A stretch of 64,000 bases of DNA from Epiperipatus broadwayi (GCA_028023455.1 JAQFVV010000032.1:1054001-1118000); one strand, 5' to 3'; positions 48,124 to 60,804 are shown, numbered from the stretch's first letter. Numbers and translations are program-made. Notes: generated by a model not told the origin, from the sequence alone.

Positions 48124-48131
48124 ATATATAC

Positions 48132-48158
48132 TGTAACGGTATACAATATGCCGTTACA
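48132..48158. repeat. Internally palindromic terminus, left
   Basis: TGTAACGG and CCGTTACA, 8-bp arms around an 11-bp A+T-rich centre. Confidence 0.85.
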
Positions 48159-51084
48159 TTAATTTAAAATTAAAATAAAAACTTAAGTTTGTAAATAAAC
48201 ACTAAAAGCTAAAAAATTAAAGAGTTGTTAAACGTATATATATTTGCATCAGATGCCAAACTTTAAAAGTATTTTTTTTTTAAATAAAAAAAAAGTATTT
48301 GAATGTACATTTTTATAAAAAAAAAAAAAAAGGTTAAGATCTAAATATAAAATATTTTTAGTAAAAAGATTCCTATGTAATCTCACTAAATGGAAATGAT
48401 TGTGTTATTAATTATCGAAAAACAAACTAGCCCCTTGGGGCTCTTATATAAAAAAGTCAGATGAAACATATAGATAAGAGAACAAAAAAAATTTAGATAT
48501 CCAATAGAAACAGCAACCAATGCTCAGACCTTAACGAAAATTTGGAACAGGAAACCATGTTCAGTGAATCTGGATGACTGGTATAAAAAGAAAAATATTC
48601 AAATTAAAACAATTCCAGCTTGATTTTTTTTGAGATGGGTGATAAGATGCACTTTTTACCCTCTCTCTTATTTCAAATGAAATGACTGATGAATTATGAA
48701 CGGTACTATTGCAGACCCCGAATCATATGGGTTCTGTAATAAAATAGTACCAGGATTGAACCAGCTAAGGCCACCTCCAGAAAAACAGACCGGTCTTCCA
48801 ATAAAGACTTTGCGGGTATTGGCACCAGGAACCGGGACTCTACTACTGTAAGATATGAACTGTAAAATTTAAAAGTAATTAAGAACTTTCGTCAAGATTT
48901 GACAAGCTTTTAATAATCAACTAAACCTAATTTTTAAAGTGAAATTTTAATTGAATTTTTAAGATTTCAAAATCAATTAATAATGTTTAATTTTATATAT
49001 TTGAGTTTGCTAATTTAATTATTTTCATTTTTTTTATTAATATTTATTGACTAAATTATATAAATGTTAAATTAAGTCGGGCATGAATGGCTGCATAGAT
49101 TTGTAAAGTTATATTAATTAATTAAGGGAGGGTTAATCTTAGGCTATTTGTTTCGTAGTTAAATTGGGTTAATCGATTGGATATATTGGTGCAATTAGTA
49201 AATGTAGCATGAGATCCGCTACGTGCAGGATCATATTACACGCCGCACTTGGGCAAAATAAGTCCCATTTCTCCCCGACCATCGAAAGCAGACGGTATTC
49301 TCTGCTCCTTGGATTACCCCTTTAGCTTATGAAATAGGATAGTAAGACGGAAAACGCAGTCCCTTCCTATGGAGTTTTTTTTTTATTGTTCTTCTCGCCA
49401 GACAGGTGTACCATTCCTGTACTGGACGAGAGTCAGTGTCTTCTATAACCATTTTGTTCAGATGTGTATTCCTGACAGTATGGTATTATGCTGTCATATT
49501 CATGCTGCATTGAATACATCGATATATCAAATAGATTGGCGTTGGTTTGAATGCGAACTTTTGACCTAAGGTTAAATAATGGATAGAATACTTTCTTTTC
49601 AAATGCAATCTATGTAGTTTATTCATATTCGACACTCTAATAAAATATTAAATTCATCTGTATGGATTGTTTAAAATAAAAATTTAAATTTAAAAATTAA
49701 TAACCATCTAAAATAATAAATTTTATTCCTCAATTTTATTTATATGTGCGTTAATAAATGTTTGTGTGTTAATTACTGGCTGTGGTTTATTTCATTTTTT
49801 TTTTTAAATATTAATATATTTCTTATAACTAAGTTTTATATTAAATCTCTGCGTCTCCATGAGCTAAAAGTTAGATCTTAACACAGCACATATCTGCCTA
49901 CTATATAAATTGTCCAGGTTCAAATAGGCTGGTGGTGTCCTGTAGCGCAGATACGGTAAGACTTTATGATGACCCTGACCATTATAATTGGGGCCCAACA
50001 TGGGGCGTATATAATCCTGCACATAGCGGATCTCATGCTACATTTACTAATTACACCAATATATCCAATCGATTAACCCAATTTAACTCCGAAACAAATA
50101 ACCTAAGATTAACCCTCCCTTAATTAATATAACTTTACAAATCTATGCAGCCATTCATGCCCGACTTAAATTTAAAATTTATATAATTTAGTCAATAAAT
50201 ATTAATAAAAAAATGGAAATGATTAAATTAGCAAACTCAAATATATAAAATTAAACATTATTAATTGATTTTGAAATCTTAAAAGTCAGATAAAAGTTCA
50301 TTTTAAAAATTAGGTTTAGTTGATTATTAAAAGCTTGTCAAATCTTGACGAAAGTTCTTAATTACTTTTAAATTTTACAGTTCATATCTTACAGTAGAAG
50401 AGTCCCGGTTCCTGGTGCCAATTCCCAATAAGTCTTTATTGGAAGATCGGTCTGTTGTTCTGGAGGTGGCTTTAGCTGATTCAATCCTGGTACTATTTTA
50501 TTGCAGAACCCATATGATTCGGGGTCTGTAATAGTACCATTCATAATTCATCAGTCATTTCATTTGAAATAAGAGAGAGGGTGAAAAGTGCGTCTTATCA
50601 CCCATCTCAAAAAAATCAAGCTGGAACTGTTTTAATTTGAATATTTTTTCTTTTTATACCAATCGTCCGGATTCACTGAACATGGTTTCCTGTTCCAAAT
50701 TTTTGTTAAGGTCCGAGCATTGGTTGCTGCTTTTATTGGACATCTAATTTTTCTTTTGTTCTCTTATCTATATCTTTCATCTGACTTTTTTATACAAGAG
50801 CCCCAAGGGCTAGTTTGCTTTTTGATAATTAATAGCACAATCATTTCCATTTACTGAGATTACATAGGAATCTTTTTCATTTATGTTACTTTTTACTAAA
50901 AATATTTTATTTAGATCTTTACCTTTTTTTATAAAAAAGTACATTCAAATACTCTCTTTTTTTTTTTTTAAAAAAAAAATACTTTTAAAGTTTTGCATCT
51001 GTGCGAATATATATACATTTAACAACCTTTTAATTTTTTAGATTTTTAGTGTTATTTACGAACTTTATTTTAATTTTAAATTAA

Positions 51085-51111
51085 TGTAACGGCATATTGT
51101 ATACCGTTACA
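51085..51111. repeat. Internally palindromic terminus, right
   Basis: TGTAACGG and CCGTTACA around CATATTGTATA, the inverse of the left terminus. Confidence 0.85.
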
Positions 51112-51830
51112 ATATATAAGTTGCCCACAAATACAGTTAATGACGTATACTTGTACTTTCAAATTATAATTTATCAAATGTTTATTATTAAAAAAAGATA
51201 TCACTCTCATGTTTCTTTCCAAATGTATTCCTTTTTTTTTTTTAAATAGCAACATGAACTATATGATAGACAAGTATTCATATTATTTTAATTATAATTT
51301 TGTAAGTTAATATAATATGGTTTATTATAAATATTTATTAAAACTTACCTATCAAAATTCATAATTTACAAATAAATATAAAATTAATAATTTTAAAAAT
51401 GTTTAAATTACTTTTTTGTTTTATAATACTAATTACATTTTCTCATCATAATTGTTTTTTATGATTTGCTATCTGTATAGCAACATATAACATTTTACCC
51501 TTGGATCGCATAAATTGAAGTCATTATATATATATTTTTCTCGATCAAATAATAAAATTCAATAAGGCACTTGTGATAAATAGGATTGTGTATATATTGT
51601 TATTAATCCAATCTCAGTCAAATCAGATTTGCACTACATATTAAATTTTACAAGTAACAAAATGATTCAAGGAAACAAACAGTTTTTGCCGATATTTATT
51701 GCAATTTCATGATAAATAGTTCTAACAGAATAGTAACACTTCTTTTTATTTTAATTTTCCTTTTTGTATTTGGATGTCAGGAATTATCAATAAATGACAA
51801 AACTCTACTGCAAAGGTCAAGTTGAACAAA
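51112..51830. other. A+T-rich spacer upstream of the candidate plus-strand gene
   Basis: No recognisable promoter or repeat. Confidence 0.4.
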
Positions 51831-51879
51831 ATGGCAAAGCTTGTTCCTATTATTTTGCAAAACAGTGTCATTTCTAAAG
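51831..51879 (+). CDS. Candidate first exon, unrecognised plus-strand gene
   Basis: The ATG at 51831 has a good context (AACAAAATGG). The exon encodes MAKLVPIILQNSVISK and ends at donor TCTAAAG|GTAATT in phase 1. The next exon's entry phase fits. I do not recognise the protein. Composition is richer in G+C than the flanks. With four further candidate exons to 56387 it would make a small protein of about 134 residues. Confidence 0.35.
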
Positions 51880-54390
51880 GTAATTTTTTATTTTAATATT
51901 ATTTTTGCTACTTACAAGTTTGTTTTTTATTCAATAAATATATAACTATTTTATATTTATAATTATGTCATGCTAAATTTAATGATTTAAAGTTATATTG
52001 CCATGGGAAAAAACATAATAAATACAGGGGATTTTTGCTTTAAATAAATTCATTGTTTTTTATATTTTTTCAATATTGTTAGTTATGTTTCAAATTAATG
52101 TTACTGATTATTATGTTAAAAAATAGCTTAGTTTTGTCACAAACTCTTTACAAATTCAAAGTTACCTATATAAAAATCAAATTTTGCAAAATTAGTTTCA
52201 ATATAATTAGTTTTTCATAAAAATAATCAATATATTAAATTTGTGCAGTATACAAAAAATATAGAATATTACAAATAATAAAACTAATATGTTTATTTCA
52301 ATTTTCATCTAAATTCAAGTATTTTAAAAATAGTCTATTGTTAAATCCAAAAAATTTGCAAATCCTAAAGCCCTGAAACTCTAGAGTTTCAGATTAATAA
52401 TGTTCTATATATACTGTAAAACTGCTATATTACTTTTTTTTAAAAATACCTGTTATTTGCTTGAGACAGAATACTCAATGATTGTATTGTGAATTAAAAA
52501 ATTAAATTTCTCTTATTAATTTTCAATTCCTTTTAATTTTTTTATTTAATATTTTTTCCTAAATAAAAATATAAGTAAAACAGCATAAAATCATGAATAT
52601 AGGGGAGTAAAAATATTGTTTTTATCTGATAAATATCAACTCAATCAAAAATCATTTTTAATGTTCAATACAGTTGATCACTGTATTCTCAATAAAAATG
52701 CATACTCTCACAAATATTGACGATATTAATCTATAATCTGAAAGTCAAATTAATAAGTAAATTAAAGCTAAATGTTAATTTGGTGAACGATTTTAGCATG
52801 ATTCTTCCTTTTCCTCATCATAGCAAAATTAAATTTTTTAAAATGTTAGCAATACAATCATTTCTTTATACTAAATATAGCCAAGAATTCTTTATTTATA
52901 TTATACAAATGTATAAAATTATTGGGCAGATGTTCATGAACAGATATGTAAAAGATATAAACAAGTGGTTTGTAAGACACAGTCAGAAATGCACAATTAT
53001 GGAAGATTTAAAGTAGTAGAAAGAATGACTAGTTTTCACATGATTGTTATTGTAATAAACATGCACAGGTGCAAACATTATACAGCAAAGAATATGAATT
53101 GGATAAACAAATACTTTAAATTTTTTCAGCATGTTCAAAATGCATAGTCTTTTTGCCAAAATCGATAAGGCGGTGGTTCTTTCTTTCATAATATAATTTT
53201 CAATTGTTTCTTCTTTCAAGATATGCTTTTGAATATAATAAAAAAAGCCTATTTTAGATTAAATGAATGTTTATCAGAAAAATAAAAAATATTACTTCTT
53301 ATTTTCCTTTAATTTTTCAAATGAAACATAATAGGTAGGCCTTATTAATATTCATTAATTTCACAAAAGTGAAAAAAGATAGTTTCCAACTTTTGATACA
53401 TAATTAGTTACTTTGCTCAATAAAACAAAAAATTAAAAACTACTAATGTGAAACCCCTCACTAACTGAAAAATTTCAGATTAATAATGATTATTGGAGAA
53501 TGTGGATAGGATTAATTTCATGGAAACTCGATATTTTTTTATTATTTTGCTTGGTTTTTTGTTGTTGTTGAAAATATCACAAGATAATCTTTTACAATGA
53601 AAATAATTATTAAAACAAATGAAAGTATAACAACTTCAATAGAATAAACTATTATTATATCTCTATCATTTACCAATAGTTGTATGGTCTATTTTATCAC
53701 TACTTACTATAAGAAACTGATTTTGACAGTAATTGGGTAATCATAGAAAAAATATTACATCGTATTTGTTGAAAATCTGAAGAAGGTTATTCTCCTTCAA
53801 ACAAATAATTAAAGATTAAGAAAATAATTCCTAAAATTCATTTGTGTGTGTGTGTATATATATATAATTAAGAGCATGTATGTGTACAAAAAAGAGAGAA
53901 TGCTAAAATAACGCTATGCATAATTGGAATTTATAATAATAAGTATATTGATCTTTACTTATTTAAAGTATATATCTGAGTTACAATCTCTAAATTAATA
54001 ATCAGTCATTAATAACTTTCATATACTCATCTAAAAGATGGTAAATCATCGTTAAGTATTCTATAGGAGTTGTACACTACTTATAGATTTAAGTAGTAAC
54101 AAAAAAACAATATTACTTGTGCCAAATCTCAATAATTTTTTAAAAACTGTTCATAGTCGCGCTCACACAATGCGTTCTTGAATTTTCAAATTTGCAACAT
54201 CTGGTTTCAGTTTAAAACTGCCAGAAAACTATGCAATCTACACATGTGCTTTTTACGTATTTGTTTCCAACTTTCTTTCTAGTTTCAGAAAAAGTTTCAT
54301 TTTTTTATGATAAAAATTAAAAATTTAATGATAATTTTTGTGATCAAGTAAATTGAATTTCTTTGTCTTTCAATTTTTTCATTTTTAAAG
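51880..54390. other. Presumed intron, A+T-rich
   Basis: 2.5 kb between the first two candidate exons. A 99-codon frame at 52717-53016 is low in complexity and unconvincing. (TG)n(TA)n lies near 53843-53868. Confidence 0.35.
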
Positions 54391-54478
54391 GAATTGACAT
54401 TGCCTTAAAATTTACATCAGAAAAAATGCAAGATTTTACTCATCTGCTTAGTTCAATGAACATTATTGGGAGCAGATG
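54391..54478 (+). CDS. Candidate second exon, unrecognised plus-strand gene
   Basis: A strong acceptor (CAATTTTTTCATTTTTAAAG) precedes an open stretch that, joined to the first exon, reads GIDIALKFTSEKMQDFTHLL, then SSMNIIGSR. The donor is CAGATG|GTAAGC, leaving phase 2. The smooth join and the non-A+T-biased residues support an exon; the family is unknown. Confidence 0.4.
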
Positions 54479-54841
54479 GTAAGCATTTAATTTATATTTT
54501 TTTTAATTATTATTTGAATTTATATTTGATAAAAAAAATATACGAAAAAATTATTATTGAAACTAACATATACACTGATCAAAAAAATAGCTTGTGATTG
54601 TGTAAATTTATATAGTGAATTATCTGCATTTTTTGGTATGGTGTGGACTTGGGTCCAGATGTCCAGTATATGAATTAGCTGACATCTGGAGTTCTGATAT
54701 GAGACAAAGACAAACATATTTTGCACATATTATGACCTGATTTAGATTTTTTTCTATATTTCTATAATGTCTTGTCTGCATTTTAATAATAAAAATATGC
54801 CAAATGCTAACAGTAAAGATTATGACAGTATATAAACTTAG

Positions 54842-54977
54842 GGTGATTATAGACTATTGCAATATAAATTTCAAAGCTGCATATCAAATGCAAAGAGAGG
54901 TGGCAGTTGATGAAGCTATTAGTAAATTTACTAGTCATAGTAGCAAGAAGCAATATGAGCCCTCAAAACCTATAAAG
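54842..54977 (+). CDS. Candidate third exon, unrecognised plus-strand gene
   Basis: With acceptor AAACTTAG the exon enters with one base, completing a Trp codon, and reads VIIDYCNINFKAAYQMQREV, then AVDEAISKFTSHSSKKQYEP and SKPIK. The donor is ATAAAG|GTAGGA, phase 0. Its end suits the exon at 56262 (phase 0) but not the one at 55174. The acceptor is weak. Confidence 0.4.
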
Positions 54978-55173
54978 GTAGGATAAATTATACTACATTG
55001 CACTGATTCTAAACTACTAACTTATGTACCTCAAGCTCAACTCTATAATGAATTTAATATTTCATTCCCTTTTTATTTTGCTTTATTATTTTAATGACTG
55101 TTTTAGTAGTAGTTCTTTATTATAATATTCAAATTATACTAATTATTGATCAATATTAACTACTTGTTATTAG

Positions 55174-55270
55174 GGGTGTTATTAGAGATGAAATATTCAT
55201 TGCAAATGCCTGTATGGAAAAACATTTTGAAGGGCTACTAGAAAAAATGAAAGATGATGGATTACCTTAA
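55174..55270 (+). CDS. Possible alternative or pseudogene exon
   Basis: After acceptor TTGTTATTAG one frame reads GVIRDEIFIANACMEKHFEG, then LLEKMKDDGLP, then TAA (55268-55270) overlapping a donor-like AA|GTAAGT. The residues look coding, but its entry phase conflicts with the third exon. It may be an alternative last exon reached from an unseen exon, or a broken one. Confidence 0.3.
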
Positions 55271-56261
55271 GTAAGTGTTATTATATATCAATTTATTAGA
55301 AATTTAATGATGAATGCGACTAATCTACTAACAAAAATATATAAATAATTATTTAATAAATGTGGTTTTAATTTCTCCTTATTTGTAAAAATGAAAAATA
55401 CTTAATTGTAAATTATTAGAGAAAAAAAAAAAGAAATATTTAAAAAAAATTCTTTTTTTTATTACTTTGAATATCAATGGCTATATTTTTTTCAGCTTAA
55501 TTACATTCTTTGTTATTTTATGTTTCAAACAATATATATTATGTCATTTTTAAATAATACAAACTTAAGTTATAATAAAATGTGTGGCTTAATATAATTT
55601 TTTAAATATTCAATATGGCTGCTTTGCCAATCTAAATCTTAATCATTAATTTTGTGTCATCATTTTGGAACGTTTTGTCAAAACTAAAGTACAAAAAAAA
55701 AAAATTTGAGTCATTTCCTCAAAAAAAGAAAGAAATTCCATTTTCAAGTAACATTCTAAATAATTCTAATGTGTTTTTTTTTCTAAATGTTTAAAACCAT
55801 ACAAAAATAATAACAACAATCACTCATAGTAATTATATAAAAATAAAGTACTTTTTTTTTTTAAATATTGGAAAAATTGACATTTATATTTCACATAAAG
55901 ACTTATATTTGGCACATTATAAAGTAAAATAATATTTTGGGATAAATAAATTGTAACATCAGTTGCATGGAAATCACATGATGCTCATCTACCAAAGTAA
56001 TGGGCTAAGAATAAGACTACTGAATTAATCGAACTAAGATTTTCTTAACCTCAGCTGAAGGCTCTAAGCTCTCGAATATATCAATGTTATCTCTAAGCTA
56101 AACTATAAAAGACATTTGTTTTATGATACCTAAATAAAATTAACTTTGTTAATTATAGATATTGGAAACTTATGAGCATATTGCCCATAGGAGTATGGCA
56201 TTTTCTCCTTCATTGATGAAGATTACACCACATTAACAATTGTATTTTTTTATTTTTACAG

Positions 56262-56387
56262 TCAACAAATCAACACCCATCTATCCAAATTGCAATGGGC
56301 CATCTAAGTAGCTTAGATTTGTTAATAAAAACATTAATTTTCTTCTGCATTATTTTATTATATCTCAATTTAATAATATTTCTTTAA
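56262..56387 (+). CDS. Candidate last exon, hydrophobic tail
   Basis: A good acceptor (TTTTTTATTTTTACAG) is followed in phase 0 by STNQHPSIQIAMGHLSSLDL, then a strongly hydrophobic segment of about 20 residues (LIFFCIILLYLNLIIFL) and TAA at 56385-56387. AATAAA follows at once (56388-56393). A C-terminal membrane anchor is suggested, but in A+T-rich DNA such a segment can arise by chance, so the real exon may end earlier. Confidence 0.3.
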   Translation, partial: STNQHPSIQIAMGHLSSLDLLIKTLIFFCIILLYLNLIIFL

Positions 56388-56393
56388 AATAAA

Positions 56394-57395
56394 GATGATT
56401 TGATATCTTTAAAATAAATCAACAATTAATTGTTTTTTTATTATTATTTTTGAAGATTTTTTTCTTTTTCTAAACTGAATTTATTCATTTAAAAATATTT
56501 GTTTTCACATTTCAACATATTATAACATTTATATATTAAACTACTGCACTGATTTAAGAATAATATGTAATCAGACTGTGAATATACATTATAACTAATG
56601 CACATATAAATGTGAATTTATGCACTATCTTGAGTGCATACAATAAATATTATACACTTATAAAAACTGAGTCCATAATAAATCTGATGTTATGATAAAC
56701 ATGTAAATTAAATTAATAAAAAATGAAAATAAAATAATTCTCAACTAATAAAATTTTCAAATTGAGAAAAAAAAATATTAAGTTTATTCTTATGACAATA
56801 AATACCTTCTATGAAAGTAATTTAAATATAGCAGAATTAAAATAAATTGTCTATAAACCAATATGAATTAGCATTAAAACAAGATTTTTAAAAAAAACTA
56901 TTACTGTAATTATTAATAATATTCCCTATATGCCTTTAATTACTCTGATTATATTAGTTTTTATATCCAATGTTTCAAAGACAATAATGTTTTTTTAATG
57001 AAGCGTATTTTTTATATATTATATTCATTACAAATATGTAGATATTTTTTATGATGCACATATATAATTCACATTTAAAAAACAGAATAAAAAAAAAACA
57101 ATAAATTAACAATATTATATCTTTTAAAATACTAAAAATATATTAAAAAAAATTCATTGACTTATTGTACTGAAATTACATTAAAGGTTTTATTGAAAGA
57201 AAAAATTAGTAGATAATAACAGTATAAAAATACTGATTAATAAAACAAATACATATTTGCTGATTCTAAAATAATCAATCCCTTTAAAAATATATTTGTA
57301 AAAAATTCTGTAGGCTATTGAAGCTCTTGTAACTAGTTCTAATATTTAAAATCATAATTTTCAACAAAATTCCAAAAAAAAAAGTTATAAAGAAA
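56394..57395. other. A+T-rich spacer, no gene seen
   Basis: Nothing beyond A/T runs. Confidence 0.45.
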
Positions 57396-58222
57396 TATCC
57401 TAGACATAAACATTTCAAATGTTTTAAGTTTCCCATTTCCAACATTTTATATAACATTTTTGTTTATCCTTTAAAAATTGAAAAAGGACAGTATGATTTA
57501 TATATTCATAATCAACACTAAAAGGATAGTCTAAGGAATTCACCAAAAATCTAAACATATTAAAAATAAAATGTATAAAGCAGATATATCTGCAAATTTC
57601 ATATTAGTTCCCATAAAAAATTAATAATAATAATCCATTACTAAATTACTTATTACTAAGCAACCCTATGCAACACATTATTTTAGGCTTACAAATAGCT
57701 AGGTTTCTACCTATAGCGTAATTTTCACTACACCACTCTCACACAAGATAGAAAATGGTTTGAAGTATCCTAGATGTAAACATTTCCAATGTTTTAAATT
57801 TCCTAATATATTCATAATCAATAATAAAAGGATAGTTTAAAGAATTTTACAAATATATAATATTATGTAAAATATTAAATGTATGACTAAAGAAAAAAAT
57901 ATTGGTGGTGTACATTATTAAATAAGATACATATAAAAAAACTAAATAATAATCAGTTTATCAAAAGAACTAGACAGAATTTTTTTTTTACTTCACCAAA
58001 AATCTAACATATTACAAAATAAAATGCTGAAAGCAGATATATCTGCAAATTTTATATTAATTCCCATAAAAATTAATAATAATAATTCATTAGTAAATTA
58101 TTCATTACTACGCAACTCTATGCAATATTTTAAACTATTTTAAGCTTACAAATAGCTAGTTTTTTTTCTGTAGTGTAATTTTCACTACACCACTCTCATG
58201 CAAGATAGGAAATAGTTTCTAT
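57396..58222. repeat. Two-unit tandem duplication
   Basis: Unit A (57396-57765) and unit B (57766-58222) share, in order, TATCCTAGA, AACATTTC.AATGTTTTAA, TATATTCATAATCAA, AAGCAGATATATCTGCAAAT, CTTACAAATAGCTAG and the MITE-like TAATTTTCACTACACCACTC. Unit B carries about 150 bp not in A (near 57850-57995). Both units end with the left end of the MITE described at 58166. Confidence 0.75.
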
Positions 58223-58384
58223 CCACTTTTAACACCTTGTGGAGGGATGTTATCATAAACATATGACTAAAGACATGTGAAAAAGATCTATGATACTCAA
58301 GATGCACATCTGCTGAACAGGCACTCGTAGAAATCACCCCCTACCTTGCGTGAGAATGGTATAGTGAAAATTACACTACAGAAA
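58166..58384. mobile_element. Short MITE with about 45-bp palindromic TIRs
   Basis: 58166-58211 and 58339-58384 are inverted copies. The outer end TGTAGTGTAATTTTCACTA is itself a palindrome (TAGTG...CACTA). The interior of about 130 bp resembles the outer arm of the repeat at 32038-32307. A partial second copy of the left end lies at 57708-57750 in the tandem unit before it. Non-coding. Confidence 0.65.
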
Positions 58385-59778
58385 TATTATTCATTATTGG
58401 ATAATTTCTAATCTAATGAATGACTAACAAAAATTATTAATGTAGCTAGTTTCTTTATTCAATTGTAAAAAATTTATTTAATATTCATGAGAAAAAAAAA
58501 TATTTTAAATTTAATTTAACATTATAAATATTTAACTATATGGAATCTGTAAAAAAAAAAAAAAATCATGGTATATAATGTTATCTGAGACAGTTTCTTC
58601 ATTGAGTTTTTCCTGTGTGACGATATTTTTTACTGAATTTTTTAAAATTTTAACTAATAGCTATGGAACATCCCATGTGAAATTGTCCAGGGTTCTTATA
58701 AATAAAGGCCTTTTTTTTTTTTTTTCAAAATTTGACCTTGGGATTTACATACTATCATTGCATTTTCAAAAAATACGAAAAATTGATGTTTAATGAAATT
58801 AAGCAGTAGTATTGAATCACCTTGCAACAATTAATGTCCTTTTTTTAAAAATTAAATTAACTTTTTGAACTAATACACATAATGCAAAAATATTTTTCTG
58901 TATCGACAGCTAAAAGTTGATCACTATTAAGATTATAATATAGCATATTGAGTATTACCAATAATGCCAAAAGGATAATTATTCAAACTGTCTTCTTGGA
59001 TTATATCGTGTAAATTAGGAAGCAAATGATAAAAGTTAATAGCTGCTAATTCTTGAATTTTTTTATTTATTTTAAATATCTTAACATTCATTATGTGTAC
59101 ATCTCTATATATATTGTACCCTCTCCAATCGGTCAATACACAATGGAAAAATAGATTTAGCTCAAATAAAATAATAATACTCTGGATAAAATACTTGTAA
59201 TCTTAATATAATAAATAATAAAGATATCTTATGATAAATATCTACTATTCAATTAGCTCTAACTAATTAATAAATAATATATGGCTCGATTCATGAAAAT
59301 TATATCAATAAAATACTAATAAAATCATGAGACAATTTAGTGAAGGTAAAACAGTAGGATTACATTGAGCCTATATCCCACAGGATACAATCTCAATGGC
59401 ATAAGAACACTATCCCCCTTTTATTTCAAATAATAAAATATAAAACATAGCATTCTTAAGACTTAGAAATTACTAAAATAAATTCTAATCTCTTTTACTA
59501 AAATATAATTATAATTATCTCAGGTTCTTGAAACAAATCTAATTAATTTATAATCTCCTGTAGTCAAGTATGATAAGGGATTTTGTATCATTCTTAACTA
59601 CACCTAACTAATAATAATAACAATAATAAATAATATTCCTACTCCTAATTAAATTTTATGCATTAAATTATTTATGTGATCAATTATGACTATAATAATA
59701 TTATTGTAAAAAAAAATTTTATTTAAATATCATATTCTGAATAATTATTATTTATTAAAATGAATAATTTTATTTATA
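58385..59778. other. A+T-rich spacer, no gene seen
   Basis: Short open frames occur at 58578-58793 and 58933-59136 without family resemblance or splice context. Confidence 0.4.
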
Positions 59779-60155
59779 CACCTGGATCTCATTTTGTGCG
59801 GATTATTTTAATGCGATTTTGAAGTTATGCTATTCATGTTTCTTCTTAATATTTTTCATATTTCACTATATTTATTAGATATCAAGTAGTTAATAAAAAA
59901 AATTAAAAAAAAGTTTGTCTTATAACAATTTTTTTTAAATATTTGATATTTTTTATTAGTCATACTTTATTTCCTTATTTTTTTAATGCAAATTTTAAAG
60001 TAATTTTTCCTTGTTGCTTTGCTTTTATGCGAATTCTGAAAATTACAGACTCTATCCCCCATTTTTCAAGGCAAGTTAAGTCTATTTTTGTGCGATTTTT
60101 TTTTAATGCGGGTTTTCTGTGGAACCTATCTACCGCATAAAACGAGACCCAGGTG
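59779..60155. mobile_element. TA-flanked MITE, probably pogo/Tigger-like
   Basis: Imperfect TIRs of about 24 bp begin CACCTGG(A/G)TCTC(A/G)TTTT (59779-59801 and the inverse at 60133-60155) and are flanked by TA on both sides (59777-59778 and 60156-60157). The inner right side (TTATGCGG..AGGTTCCACAGAAAACCCGCA on the complement) and a TA target suggest the Tc1/mariner group, perhaps pogo-like. There is no transposase. Confidence 0.65.
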
Positions 60156-60373
60156 TAGTGTGCAAATATATTATATATTTATTTTGAATTCTGTTAATCA
60201 TGTATTTGTGTGAATAAATCAATCAACATAATACAAGAGATTTATAAAAAAAAAGTTTTACAGATTTATTCCACTTTACATTAAACAAAACTATACACAA
60301 TATTTACAATGTTTTACTAAATAAAATCTAAAATCTAACAAACAGAAAATGACTTTAAAATAGATTGAATATC

Positions 60374-60804
60374 GCGTTATGATTTGTAGAGGTCTCTCTT
60401 ACTAAAATTAAGCACTCAAGGCGCATGTACTAAGGTTTTAGCCTTATATAAGTATTACGTGCTGACATCGCGTCTAATAAGAATTAATATTGTCAACTTT
60501 AAATTGATTCAAATTATTTCTAAATTTAATATCTGAATATTGACTCGTTGTAAATCGAAAAATTTCGCGAATGTTAATGTTTAATAGAAATAGTGGACTT
60601 ATTCAGTGAAGAATTTATTAGCTTCATGCTCCCAGATCAAAATGCTTTAGATTTGCCTATATAATTAAGAAAAATAGGTTAGAGATAAGAGGGTCCCTCA
60701 TATCTTTGTAAAGTCGAATCTTGCGTTATGATTTGTAGAGGCCTCTCTTACTAAAATTAAGTACTCAAGGCGCATGTACTGATGCTTTAGCCATATATAA
60801 GTAT
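60374..60804. repeat. Element with 82-bp direct terminal repeats
   Basis: 60374-60455 and 60723-60804 are direct repeats, equal in length and over 90% alike by eye (GCGTTATGATTTGTAGAGG, CAAGGCGCATGTACT). The 267-bp interval shares its core (TTGACTCGTTGTAAATCG.AA.ATTTCGCGA) with the TIR element at 37704-38108. It could be a very short LTR-like (TRIM) element or a tandem unit; the repeats lack obvious TG...CA ends. Confidence 0.6.

Larger units (their letters stand above)
48132..51111. mobile_element. Unclassified long-TIR transposon family, copy 1
   Basis: Inverted arms of about 1.1 kb (48132 to about 49260 and about 50000 to 51111) agree at well over 90% by eye. The outermost 27 bp of each arm is itself a palindrome, TGTAACGG...CCGTTACA, giving hairpins at both ends. 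The arms share features such as ACTAGCCC(C)TTGGGGCTCTT, TCAGATGAAA.ATATAGATAA and GACTCT..TACTGTAAGATATGAA. The centre (49261-50000) carries no recognisable transposase. Flanks are ATATATAC (48124-48131) and ATATATAA (51112-51119), an imperfect possible 8-bp target duplication. A diverged copy lies at 378-2427. I cannot place it in a known superfamily: arm length alone recalls Mutator-like or Foldback elements, but no enzyme is present. Confidence 0.8.

Noticed and set aside
52717-53016. 99-codon plus-strand frame
   Set aside because: Composition (Ile, Lys, Phe, Asn) is what A+T-rich DNA gives by chance; no domain is seen.
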